Of a stretch of DNA of 52,607 nt, positions 7,253 to 14,932 are shown in pieces. Each line of letters begins with the position of its first letter. Position 1 is the first letter of the stretch. The position numbers and the translations under genes were made by a program. The DNA is from UBA1765 sp045615885 (GTDB lineage Bacteria; Fibrobacterota; Fibrobacteria; Fibrobacterales; Fibrobacteraceae). Under the pieces are notes generated by a model that did no database searches, was not told the DNA's origin, and worked only from the letters and a program-made list of their open reading frames with translations. The stretch spans positions 1 to 52,607 of the forward strand of contig JAZLFR010000023.1 in the NCBI GenBank assembly GCA_045615885.1, written 5' to 3'.

Positions 7253-7876
7253 CTATCTCCACACTTCGTTTGCGTTGTAGAAATTCCTGTTCAGCTGCAC
7301 ATGCAGATGTTCGTTGGATTGGCCTGCATCTTCAAAGATTACGGTAAAGCGCGGCCCGAGAATGTCTGCGATGCGCGCTGCAAATTCCCTGCGGCTGAAC
7401 GGAGGCGGAATGTTTTTTGTGCGCAAATCTACGGCGGCGCCATGGTGGTGCGCAGATTGGGGATTGTGCTCGTGCGAGTCTTTGCCGCTTGTCACGACGG
7501 GAGTGAAGTCGCTGCCAAAAAAATCCTGGGAAGCTGCAACAATCTTGTATAGGGCCGTGTCCAGTTCCGGACGGAGAGACGACAGATTTACTTCTGTTGA
7601 CTTGCGTTGCACCATGCCGAGCACATAGTTGTGGAATTGTTGCTGCTCGCCGCTTCTATGCATGGTGCCGTGTTGCGGAGCCTTGTTCACGTATTGTACA
7701 GTATCCTGCTTGTACGACGAATCGCCAGTAATGACGCAATAGACAATGAAAATGACCGCCATGATGACGGCTCCACCAATCAGATAAGGCAGCGCCGCAA
7801 TGAAAAGCGCTACTGCTCCGACTACCAGGGCAATGGCTAAAAGACCGATAACTGCATATATGATGTATTCGAGCAT
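7253..7876 (-). CDS. Membrane-anchored M15-type peptidase (D-Ala-D-Ala carboxypeptidase-like)
   Basis: 207 residues. The first 50 are strongly hydrophobic and form about two transmembrane helices. The C-terminal domain (about residues 100-200) has the zinc-site pattern of the M15/VanY/DacA-like metallopeptidases: H143-x6-D150 within SAHHHGAAVD and E189-x2-H192 within NEHLHVQ. This family cuts peptidoglycan stem peptides or related D-amino-acid bonds, so a cell-wall role in the periplasm is likely. A ribosome binding site (AAGG) precedes the start at 7876. The gene stands alone and converges on the lipoprotein gene. The exact M15 subfamily is not certain. Confidence 0.7.
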   Translation of the reverse strand: MLEYIIYAVIGLLAIALVVGAVALFIAALPYLIGGAVIMAVIFIVYCVITGDSSYKQDTVQYVNKAPQHGTMHRSGEQQQFHNYVLGMVQRKSTEVNLSSLRPELDTALYKIVAASQDFFGSDFTPVVTSGKDSHEHNPQSAHHHGAAVDLRTKNIPPPFSRREFAARIADILGPRFTVIFEDAGQSNEHLHVQLNRNFYNANEVWR

Positions 7877-7967
7877 TCCGCTACCTTGAATTATGAGGTA
7901 AACCCTGTTTTATAGTATATGCGTTTTTTGGGGAAAAGAAATAAATAAAAATATTTTTTTTGTGTTC

Positions 7968-7995
7968 TTGCCATTCATTCTGTCTGGAATATAAT
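7968..7995 (+). promoter_or_regulatory. Sigma-70-type promoter of the three-gene MoxR cluster
   Basis: TTGCCA (7968-7973), 16-bp spacer, TATAAT (7990-7995). It leaves a 5' leader of about 90 nt before the ATG at 8092. Confidence 0.55.
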
Positions 7996-8091
7996 CTTGT
8001 CTGTCGAATCCCGGTGCAGTGGATTTTGTGACGATGGCTGTTTACAAGGCTGCTCTAAACATTTAAACAAAAAAGTAAAGGGTGTTACGGT

Positions 8092-9255
8092 ATGGCACAT
8101 AAACTGGACCTTGGCAACATGAACTTTTACCATTTCAAAAAGATTCTAAGCATCGACCGCGACTTTATAAAAAATCACTATCACAGGAGCATGTTCTTTT
8201 TGGGACTCAAAACCTTTTGTGAAGTTGCAGAACAGTCCCGTATCGCAAAATACGGAGTGCCTCCCGTAAGTCGCGTGATGCTTGATTTTTGTCCATCGAC
8301 AGATGTAAAATTTATAAAGGCCCAAATAGAGCAGGGCGTATGTTCCTCCTCTTTTATAGAAGATGATTTTCCTGTATTAAAAAAATTCCTGAGCGGGGAG
8401 GCAATCACCTTGCCTGTGCAGCTTTCCATTGTGACGGAGCATTCCATGATAAAATGCGACGAAACCGAAATAAGAAGGTCAATGGGTTACCTGTTCGACA
8501 TCTTTACGTTCCCAAAGACATTTCTTGATGCAAGCGTTAAGGTGAAAATTTGCAGGGAGTCGCTTACTATCGACACTTCCGAAACGCTGGTAAAGGAATT
8601 CATTGGTAAATCATCGTACCAATTTATTGCGCGATTCAATGTTCAAATGTCCTTGACGACTCCTTTTGTGCCAAGCTCTCTCGAAACATACAAAAAACCA
8701 AAAAAAATAACTCGTGACGAAAATTTTTTGCGGATGATTGGCGATTTGATAATAAACAGGGAGGTGCTACAGCTCGATAGAAAAAAACATGCTGTCTATA
8801 GCAAACCGCAAAAATATACCGATGCGGAAATGTTTTTCTTGGAACATGTTTTCAAGGGCGATACGCTTGGTATCGCGCGTGTCGGGCAGTTGCTGCATCA
8901 GTTTGGAAATGCCGAGCAAAGTCAAAAGACAAAAATTTTTGACAGCTTTGAGCCTGGGCGCCGAATCAATTTGCCATGCGGCGGCAATTCAGGCATCAGT
9001 CTCAAGCTGGACCATCCCCTGAATGCCAAGGATTCTTACGAACATATTCAAAAACTCATTGAATTTGTTTCAGGCTTGAAAGAAGCGCTAGAAGCCGTCA
9101 ATGCAATTCTTGCCGAAAAGGGCAAGACTCCGACAAGAGTTTTCATGGCAAAAAAGGCAATGGACAAAATCCAAATGGACCCGATCAGTTTCTTCAAACA
9201 TGCTGACCCGAACATAGCGAACTATGCCAAGATGCTGTTGAATGGAGAACAATGA
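8092..9255 (+). CDS. Conserved-looking protein of unknown function, first gene of a MoxR/VWA cluster
   Basis: 387 residues, family not recognised. There is no signal peptide or membrane segment, so it is probably cytosolic. It is rich in Lys and Phe, with helical stretches at the start and a helical C-terminal third (about 310-387). The start has a good ribosome binding site (AAAGGG, about 10 nt upstream). Codon use is more AT-rich than in the two following genes. It is followed after 62 bp by a MoxR-type ATPase and then a VWA/metallopeptidase-like gene. By analogy with other MoxR-VWA pairs it may be a client or third subunit of that chaperone-like complex; this is inference from position only. 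Confidence 0.65.
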   Translation: MAHKLDLGNMNFYHFKKILSIDRDFIKNHYHRSMFFLGLKTFCEVAEQSRIAKYGVPPVSRVMLDFCPSTDVKFIKAQIEQGVCSSSFIEDDFPVLKKFLSGEAITLPVQLSIVTEHSMIKCDETEIRRSMGYLFDIFTFPKTFLDASVKVKICRESLTIDTSETLVKEFIGKSSYQFIARFNVQMSLTTPFVPSSLETYKKPKKITRDENFLRMIGDLIINREVLQLDRKKHAVYSKPQKYTDAEMFFLEHVFKGDTLGIARVGQLLHQFGNAEQSQKTKIFDSFEPGRRINLPCGGNSGISLKLDHPLNAKDSYEHIQKLIEFVSGLKEALEAVNAILAEKGKTPTRVFMAKKAMDKIQMDPISFFKHADPNIANYAKMLLNGEQ

Positions 9256-9317
9256 ATTGCTTGCCTTTACGGCATTTTTTTACATAATAAAACAGAGTTG
9301 AAAAAAGGTAAAAGACA

Positions 9318-10604
9318 ATGGATATTTCTGGCATTTCAAGATTTGTAAAAAACGGCCTAAAGCCGTCCCACACGCTCGGCCTCATGGGTAACCATGGTGT
9401 CGGCAAAACATCTTATGTGCACAACACGCTGCGCGCCATCGTTGCAGAAAAGCATGGGCTTCCGCTGGAACGCGTGCATGTCATCAGTCGCTGCGTTTCT
9501 GTCATGGACCCGGCGGACCTTATCGGCAATTTCCAGGAGTTCGGTGGACGCACCTACAATTGCCCACCTTCCTGGATTCCGACCTGCAAGGAATACGATG
9601 ATGAAATGGCAGCCTTGTACGAGGCCAACGGTAAACAGTATTCCCGTTTGACAAAGTACGACGACATCTACATTCTCTTCCTGGATGAATGCAAGCGCGG
9701 CAATGCCGTGATTCAGGACGGCATCATGGAACTGTTGCTTGAACACCGCATTTTTGGAGTGGATCTCAAGCCTGATACCTATGTGATTTGTGCAGACAAT
9801 GACAATGCAAAAATTTACAATGGCTCCCGCCGCGACCCGGCGCAGGAAAGCCGCATCAAGAATTTCACGTTTGCGCCGACAAACAGCGAATACCTTGCCG
9901 ACTATGCCGATCGCGTGGAGGCAGGTTCTATCCACCCGGTGATTTCTGCATACCTGTCAAAGTACCCGGAAAACATAGTGCTTCCGAGCAAGACCATCGA
10001 AGATTTGGCAATTCAGGGTAAGAAGGGCCCATGCCCGCGCGACTGGACCTTGCTTGGCGAGTGCCTGCTGGAATTCATGAACTGTAACGATGATGTTGTC
10101 GCAAATTCGGAAGAGCTCTACCTCTCTGAAATTGCCTCCGCCTATATAGGCAGCGGTTATTCCATGAAGTTCGCGTCATTCTGCAAAAGTGAGTTCGTGA
10201 GCGGAATCAGTGCCAAGGATGTTGTGGAAGGTACAAAGCCTGGCATCTGGATTTCCCTTAAAAATCAGTATGCCGCCAATGCAAAGTCTGCAGTGCCTAT
10301 GGCCGAAGAAGTGGTGCAGCACCTTATCAAACGCAAGTCGCTCTCCGAAAAAATCCACAGGAACATTCTTTCGTTCCTGGAAGTAAGCCCGAAGGAAGTG
10401 GTGATCGCGTTCATTGCATCTTGGGATAAACAGAAAAAAGAACAAAAAATGTCTTGGCTCTGCACTCCAAGGCGCTACAAGCTAATCTATTCCTCTTTGA
10501 TGAACCCGTCCAGCACTCCGTACAAAAACTGGGTCAGGGCTTTCCTAAACCAGAATGGCTTGCATGAGGCTGATTTGGACAGCGACGAAATTAAGGTTGG
10601 CTAA
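9318..10604 (+). CDS. MoxR-type AAA+ ATPase
   Basis: 428 residues, cytosolic. The Walker A motif is GNHGVGKTS (about residues 24-32) and Walker B is YILFLDECKRG (about 116-126). A sensor-type stretch, ICADNDNAKIYNGS, follows with an Arg-rich RRDPAQESRIKNF segment. This arrangement is that of the MoxR/AAA_5 group. MoxR ATPases work with a VWA-domain partner in protein or metal-cofactor maturation, and here the next gene codes for such a partner and overlaps it (TAATG: the stop at 10602-10604 shares A10604 with the next ATG). The C-terminal 180 residues do not match a family I can name. A ribosome binding site (AAAGG) precedes the ATG. Confidence 0.85.
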   Translation: MDISGISRFVKNGLKPSHTLGLMGNHGVGKTSYVHNTLRAIVAEKHGLPLERVHVISRCVSVMDPADLIGNFQEFGGRTYNCPPSWIPTCKEYDDEMAALYEANGKQYSRLTKYDDIYILFLDECKRGNAVIQDGIMELLLEHRIFGVDLKPDTYVICADNDNAKIYNGSRRDPAQESRIKNFTFAPTNSEYLADYADRVEAGSIHPVISAYLSKYPENIVLPSKTIEDLAIQGKKGPCPRDWTLLGECLLEFMNCNDDVVANSEELYLSEIASAYIGSGYSMKFASFCKSEFVSGISAKDVVEGTKPGIWISLKNQYAANAKSAVPMAEEVVQHLIKRKSLSEKIHRNILSFLEVSPKEVVIAFIASWDKQKKEQKMSWLCTPRRYKLIYSSLMNPSSTPYKNWVRAFLNQNGLHEADLDSDEIKVG

Positions 10605-11884
10605 TGACTGCTGAAGAACAGGTTTTTGAAGACGCCCGCAATTTGCTTTCTGTGAATTGCCCGATGGCGTTCCATTTGCTGATTCGCATTTTTGTAAGTG
10701 TGGACGAGCGCGTAGATACTGCGGCTATCGGAGTCTTCGGCAGCCGAATCAACCTGATGTACAATCCGCATTTCTTTGCTAGCCTGACCCGCCCGGAACA
10801 GATGTTCGTGCTCACGCACGAAATGATGCATTTGCTTTTGCACCATTGCACGCACAGGTCTTCACACGACCGTAGCCGCGCCTACAAGGAGAACGTGGCT
10901 ATGGACCTTGCCATCAACACGCTCATTGAAGAGGATAATTTTACCAGATTTCCGCGCGTAAAGGAAGACAAAGAGAACATCAAGAAGGGTGAAGTTTCCG
11001 TATTGCTTCCAGAGCAGTTTGGCTTTCCTCCAAAACTTTCATTCAACCAGTATCTTGATCTGCTCGACCAGAAATACCCGGATAAAACGATCAAGTTCGT
11101 CATCAAGCAAAAAGGAGCTTCTTCAGTTTCCGCAGATGAATTTGAAAACGCAGACGTTTCTGCCGACATCGAAGTGGAAATCGACATCGATTCTGCACTT
11201 GGAAAAATCACCTGCAACAGGATTTCTGCAAAGCATGGTGAACATTACAATGAAGATCCCTTCGTCGATGATTTCATTCGCAACCAGGTGGAAGAAATTT
11301 TTCGCAACAAGCTGTGGGGCAATGCTTCTGGATCCATGATCGAAGCCGTGAAAAAGGCGCAGGAACAGCCTCTCAACTGGGCTGACATTTTGCACCTTCG
11401 CTTGGGGCAGTTCATTTCTTTTGACAAGGAACAATCCAGGCGCCGCTGGAACAAACACTATGGCAAGCCGTTTCTTGGCTATACAACGAAAAGCGTGGAG
11501 CCGGTCGCGGTTTATGTAGATACTTCGGGCAGTGTCGGAACGACAGACTTGAGCCGCTTCATTGTGGAAATCGAGCGCATTGCCCATTACACGACAGTGT
11601 TCATGTGGTGTTTCGATGTCAAGGTCATCGATCCGGACGAATGCATTACATTCAGTCGCAGAAACATCGAGCAAATTGAATTCAAGGGGCGTGGCGGAAC
11701 AAGCTTTTGGCAGATCTTTGAGCATGCCAAGGAAAAGCAAATTCGCAAGATCGTGATTCTTACCGATGGCTATGCAGAAAATATTTCGCAAGCCCAGGTA
11801 GAAGGCCTGGAAGTAATCTGGACGATTACTCCTGGTGGCGAGACAAAGGGCAAACCCGGCACTGTCGTGGAAATGCAAAAGTAA
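10604..11884 (+). CDS. DUF2201-type protein: metallopeptidase-like domain plus VWA-like domain
   Basis: 426 residues, cytosolic. The N-terminal part holds THEMMHLLLHH, an HExxH zinc motif at residues 72-76, as in the putative metallopeptidase domain of the DUF2201 family. The C-terminal part has the metal-ion-dependent adhesion site of a VWA-like fold: DTSGSVG (about 306-312) and ILTDGYAE (about 385-392). Proteins of this layout are usually encoded next to a MoxR ATPase, as here, with translation coupled through a TAATG overlap. The ATPase and VWA protein probably form one complex; the substrate is unknown. Whether the HExxH site is active is also unknown. Confidence 0.85.
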   Translation: MTAEEQVFEDARNLLSVNCPMAFHLLIRIFVSVDERVDTAAIGVFGSRINLMYNPHFFASLTRPEQMFVLTHEMMHLLLHHCTHRSSHDRSRAYKENVAMDLAINTLIEEDNFTRFPRVKEDKENIKKGEVSVLLPEQFGFPPKLSFNQYLDLLDQKYPDKTIKFVIKQKGASSVSADEFENADVSADIEVEIDIDSALGKITCNRISAKHGEHYNEDPFVDDFIRNQVEEIFRNKLWGNASGSMIEAVKKAQEQPLNWADILHLRLGQFISFDKEQSRRRWNKHYGKPFLGYTTKSVEPVAVYVDTSGSVGTTDLSRFIVEIERIAHYTTVFMWCFDVKVIDPDECITFSRRNIEQIEFKGRGGTSFWQIFEHAKEKQIRKIVILTDGYAENISQAQVEGLEVIWTITPGGETKGKPGTVVEMQK

Positions 11885-11903
11885 TTTTCTATTTTTGCAT
11901 TCG

Positions 11904-12737
11904 ATGAATGTCTTTGCTTTGTTTGAAATGGCTCGGCCGGGCAATGCGATTATTGCCCTTGTCACGCTTGGTGCTGGCTACTTTTTGAGCGGTGCCGCAT
12001 TCTGCAGTGGAATGTTGCTTGCCGATAGCATCGCCATGGCGCTTGCGATTGCCTTTGCAAACATTCATAACGATGTTTTAGATGTTGATAGCGACTGTGT
12101 GAACAGGCCGGAGCGCCCGCTGCCGAGCGGCATGGTTACGATGCGAGCAGCAAAGGCTGCCTGCGTCGCCGTTGTCGTTTTTGCAATTGCTGTGGCTCTC
12201 CTACCCGGTGCAGACGCCCTTGTGCACATCGCGTTCTATGCGGCTCTCTTTGCCTTTTTGTATTTGTACAATCGCTACCTAAAGCATTTGCCCCTGGTAA
12301 AGAACATGGTTGTGGCTGTGGCCTGCGCAACTCCGCTTCTGCGCGCTTTCTTTTTGCCGGAGTCTAGCGTGGAACCGCTATTCCCGGCGATTGGCTTTGC
12401 ATTTTTATACACGCTTGCCCGCGAAATCATCAAGGACCTTGAAGATGTCGCGGGCGATACAAAGGCCGGTATTCTTACGTTTCCGATTGCTGCGGGGGAG
12501 CGCAAGGCTTCTACATTGGCGGTAATGCTTGTTGCTGTGGCTTGGCTGTTGCTGCCATTGCCTTCGATGCTTGGCTGGTATCCGGCAACATTCCTGCTTG
12601 CAGTGCTGCCGATGACACCGCTTACCGTGATGATTGTTGCAAAGGTTGCTAAAAAGGATTTCGGCAAGGCCCAGAAGCTCGTGAAAATCGCAATGATATG
12701 CGGCTTGCTCTCGCTCATTTTGAGCAAGTTTTTGTAG
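11904..12737 (+). CDS. UbiA-family prenyltransferase
   Basis: 277 residues, inner membrane, about eight hydrophobic helices. It carries the two Asp-rich motifs of the UbiA superfamily: NDVLDVDSDCVNRPERPLPSG (the NDxxDxxxD site, with the first Asp near residue 55) and DLEDVAGDTKAG (about 175-186). These bind Mg-prenyl diphosphate. The sequence around the first motif (ND..D...D..NRP.RPLPSG) is typical of the geranylgeranylglycerol-phosphate and menaquinone/chlorophyll-type prenyltransferases, so the acceptor cannot be fixed. The ATG at 11904 starts 19 bp after the preceding stop and gives the expected N-terminus. It may be co-transcribed with the MoxR cluster, but no functional link is evident. 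Confidence 0.85.
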   Translation: MNVFALFEMARPGNAIIALVTLGAGYFLSGAAFCSGMLLADSIAMALAIAFANIHNDVLDVDSDCVNRPERPLPSGMVTMRAAKAACVAVVVFAIAVALLPGADALVHIAFYAALFAFLYLYNRYLKHLPLVKNMVVAVACATPLLRAFFLPESSVEPLFPAIGFAFLYTLAREIIKDLEDVAGDTKAGILTFPIAAGERKASTLAVMLVAVAWLLLPLPSMLGWYPATFLLAVLPMTPLTVMIVAKVAKKDFGKAQKLVKIAMICGLLSLILSKFL

Positions 12738-12870
12738 CTTGGAATTTTGCATCGGCTTCCTGGAAAATTGCCAGATAGCTGTTCCCGATGCATCAAGGTG
12801 TTCATGCGTGCTGTTGGTTTTACTTTTGTGCTTTGCTCCAGTCCGCCTTCAAAAAAAACTTCAATAAAAA

Positions 12871-12898
12871 AAAAGGCTTCGATTTCTCGAAGCCTTTT
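12871..12898 (-). terminator. Rho-independent terminator after tRNA-Leu
   Basis: AAAAGGCTTCGA (12871-12882), loop TTTC, TCGAAGCCTTTT (12887-12898). On the minus strand the stem is followed by a run of nine T, so it ends the transcript carrying tpiA, secG and tRNA-Leu. Confidence 0.85.
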
Positions 12899-12901
12899 CA
12901 G

Positions 12902-12985
12902 TGCGGTCGGGCGGACTTGAACCGCCACGAGATTGCTCCCACTAGCCCCTCAAGCTAGCGTGTCTACCAATTCCACCACGACCGC
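12902..12985 (-). tRNA. tRNA-Leu (anticodon GAG)
   Basis: 84 nt on the minus strand. The acceptor stem is GCGGTCG/CGACCGC, the anticodon arm CTAGC-TTGAGGG-GCTAG gives anticodon GAG, and there is a long variable arm as in class II tRNAs and a TTCAAGT T-loop. The 3' CCA is not encoded (the discriminator A is followed by CTG). It lies 15 bp downstream of secG on the same strand, so it is probably processed from the same transcript. Confidence 0.93.
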
Positions 12986-13000
12986 TTGTGCCGGTCTAGC

Positions 13001-13378
13001 TTATTCAGCCGGAGCCGGTACCGGTGCTTCGGCTGGTGCCGGAGCATCAAAAGTTGTCGGAAGTTCCGGCACAACAGCTTCGGAAGCCGGTGCAGAACCA
13101 ACGGCAGAGCGCTGCAAGTCAGAAACAACTTCAGTGTTGTTCATCTTGGTAACAAGAATGCCAAGGGCGAGAACGAGCACGAAGAAGATGATTGCAACGA
13201 TCTTGGTAAGTTTCTGGATAAAAGTCGCAGCTCCCGCAGTGGAGAATGCAGACTGAGTAGTCATGCCGCCGAGACCTGCAAGGCCGCCCATCTTATCGTT
13301 CTGAACGAGAACGAGCAAAATGAGGAACACGCAGAGAATCACGTGAAGAACAATTCCAATCCAAAAGAGAGTTGCCAT
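13001..13378 (-). CDS. secG: Preprotein translocase subunit SecG
   Basis: 125 residues, inner membrane. Two hydrophobic helices (about 4-24 and 56-76) flank a loop with GGLAGLGGMTTQSAFSTAG, which matches the conserved GGGL/G-x-G...FG loop of SecG. SecG helps SecYEG and SecA during protein export. The C-terminal 30 residues are an Ala/Pro/Glu-rich low-complexity tail absent from short SecG proteins. The gene lies between tpiA and tRNA-Leu(GAG), an order also known in several proteobacteria, which supports the call. A TATATT hexamer on the minus strand at 13440-13435 may give it its own promoter. Confidence 0.9.
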   Translation of the reverse strand: MATLFWIGIVLHVILCVFLILLVLVQNDKMGGLAGLGGMTTQSAFSTAGAATFIQKLTKIVAIIFFVLVLALGILVTKMNNTEVVSDLQRSAVGSAPASEAVVPELPTTFDAPAPAEAPVPAPAE

Positions 13379-13462
13379 TTTTAATCCTTTGTTTTAGCCA
13401 GCTATTCTATAGAAGGCAGTTTTTTCGGTTGCCAAATATAGTATAATAACTGGCTTTTTCAA

Positions 13463-14224
13463 TTACTTTGCTTCAGCAGCAGCGATGATTTCCATGAAGG
13501 TGTTTGCCTTGAGGCCAGCACCGCCGATCAAACCACCGTCAATGTCCTTCTGAGCGAGGAGGCCAGCTGCGTTGGCACCCTTCATGGAGCCACCGTACTG
13601 GATGCGCATGCCTTCAGCAACTTCAGCACCGTAAACTTCTGCAACAACAGAGCGAACGTATGCCTGGGTGTCCTGAGCCTGTTCGTCAGTAGCGGTTACG
13701 CCAGTGCCGATTGCCCAAACCGGTTCGTATGCGAGAACGCACTTTGCAGCGTCTGCAGCGGAAACGCCTTCGAAAGCGCCCTTGACCTGGGTAGAGAGAA
13801 CAGCTTCGAGCTTGCCACCTTCGCGTTCTGCGAGGGTTTCGCCAATGCAGATGATCGGCTTGAGGCCTGCTTCGAGGGTCTTCTTGACCTTGAGGTTTAC
13901 AGTTTCTTCTGTTTCGTGGAAGTACTGACGCTGTTCGGAGTGACCGATGATGATGTATTCAGCACCGATTTCCTTAACCATGTCAACAGAAACCTTACCA
14001 GTGTAGGCACCCTGGTCCTTCCAATGAATGTCCTGGATAGCGAGCTTGACATTGGTACCCTTGACGACGTCTGCAACCTTTGCAGCTGCAAGGTATGTCG
14101 GAGCGATAACAACTTCAGTCTTCTTGACATCCTTGACTGCTTCAACGATGTCCTTAGCAAGCTGAACGCTTTCGCTAACGGTCTTGTTCATTTTCCAGTT
14201 ACCAGCAATGATATACTGACGCAT
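13463..14224 (-). CDS. tpiA: Triosephosphate isomerase
   Basis: 253 residues, a full-length TIM barrel. It converts dihydroxyacetone phosphate to glyceraldehyde 3-phosphate in glycolysis. All catalytic motifs are present: AGNWKMNK with the catalytic Lys near residue 12, IIGHSEQR with the catalytic His near 95, and AYEPVWAIGTG with the catalytic Glu near 167; the phosphate loop YGGSMKGANA is also seen. The ribosome binding site AAGGAG lies 6 nt before the ATG. A TATATT hexamer on the minus strand at 14262-14257 is a likely -10 element. It is followed by secG and tRNA-Leu(GAG). Confidence 0.97.
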   Translation of the reverse strand: MRQYIIAGNWKMNKTVSESVQLAKDIVEAVKDVKKTEVVIAPTYLAAAKVADVVKGTNVKLAIQDIHWKDQGAYTGKVSVDMVKEIGAEYIIIGHSEQRQYFHETEETVNLKVKKTLEAGLKPIICIGETLAEREGGKLEAVLSTQVKGAFEGVSAADAAKCVLAYEPVWAIGTGVTATDEQAQDTQAYVRSVVAEVYGAEVAEGMRIQYGGSMKGANAAGLLAQKDIDGGLIGGAGLKANTFMEIIAAAEAK

Positions 14225-14278
14225 AAATACTCCTTGATTTGTTAAAACCGGGCGGAAATATAGAAAATTTTTTGGAAA

Positions 14279-14713
14279 TTAGTAGTTGGAAGACATGCCA
14301 GAAGTTGGAGCCGGGGAACCACCGTAACGGTCGCCTTCAATTTTGTCCAAGATCTTTTCATCTTCGTAACCCTTCAGGCGGGCTTCTTCCGGGTACTTCC
14401 AGAGGAGACGGGTAATGAGCTTGCCTTCGACGGTGAAGTATTCCCAGGTAAGGCCGTCTTCGGATTCACGGTCCGGTGGGCCCCAAAGCAAGTTGACCAT
14501 GTCGTTGGTCATGCCTTCTTGAATGTAGCCGGCCTTGAAAATGTCCTTAAGGCGCTTGTCGATGCCCATGCTTTCCTTGATGACGAAGTACTCGCGTTCA
14601 TAGTCCTTGCGACCTTCGCCACGTTCGATAAGAATCGGGGAAGAATAGCGGCTGGAGCAGGCCCAGAACATAAGAGCGCTCAGGGCGAGCAGAAGCATTC
14701 TGCCAAGTCTCAT
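14279..14713 (-). CDS. Small putative lipoprotein
   Basis: 144 residues, family not recognised. The start at 14713 is chosen because AGGAG lies 8 nt upstream; it gives MRLGRMLLLALSALMFWAC, a lipoprotein signal with lipobox FWAC. The mature part has IQEGMTNDMVNLLWGPPDRESEDG and LTWEYFTVEGK. The GMT...V..LWG.PD pattern resembles the start of SmpA/OmlA (BamE-like) domains, in which a helix leads into a W-G-x-P turn, so it may be a distant relative of that outer-membrane assembly fold. It precedes tpiA on the minus strand by 54 bp. Confidence 0.7.
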   Translation of the reverse strand: MRLGRMLLLALSALMFWACSSRYSSPILIERGEGRKDYEREYFVIKESMGIDKRLKDIFKAGYIQEGMTNDMVNLLWGPPDRESEDGLTWEYFTVEGKLITRLLWKYPEEARLKGYEDEKILDKIEGDRYGGSPAPTSGMSSNY

Positions 14714-14920
14714 AATAGATCTCCTGTTTTGATTGCCTTTCAAAATAGCTATTTATTTGTAGGATTGTGGCAAGATATTATAAAATTACATAAACAGAGT
14801 GTAGAAAATGGAACTTGGATTGGATGCCGGGGTTGACTGTAAAATCTATCCCTTAATCTCTAATTTATGTTATTTGACGAAAATCTTTGGTTGTGAATCT
14901 ATCTTAAGTCGTTGAGTAAC

Positions 14921-14926
14921 TATATT
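14921..14926 (+). promoter_or_regulatory. Probable -10 element (TATATT) of the barrel gene at 14933
   Basis: TATATT ends 6 nt before the ATG at 14933, and no Shine-Dalgarno sequence is present. This is the third case of this arrangement in the window. Confidence 0.4.
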
Positions 14927-14932
14927 TTAAGC

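Noticed and set aside
8092..11884. Phage-defence island around the MoxR/VWA genes
   Set aside because: No nuclease, helicase, methylase, toxin or integrase is nearby, and the flanks are housekeeping genes.
11835..11903. Upstream GTG start for the UbiA prenyltransferase
   Set aside because: It would overlap the end of the VWA gene and add a stretch unlike the family; the ATG at 11904 gives the expected N-terminus.
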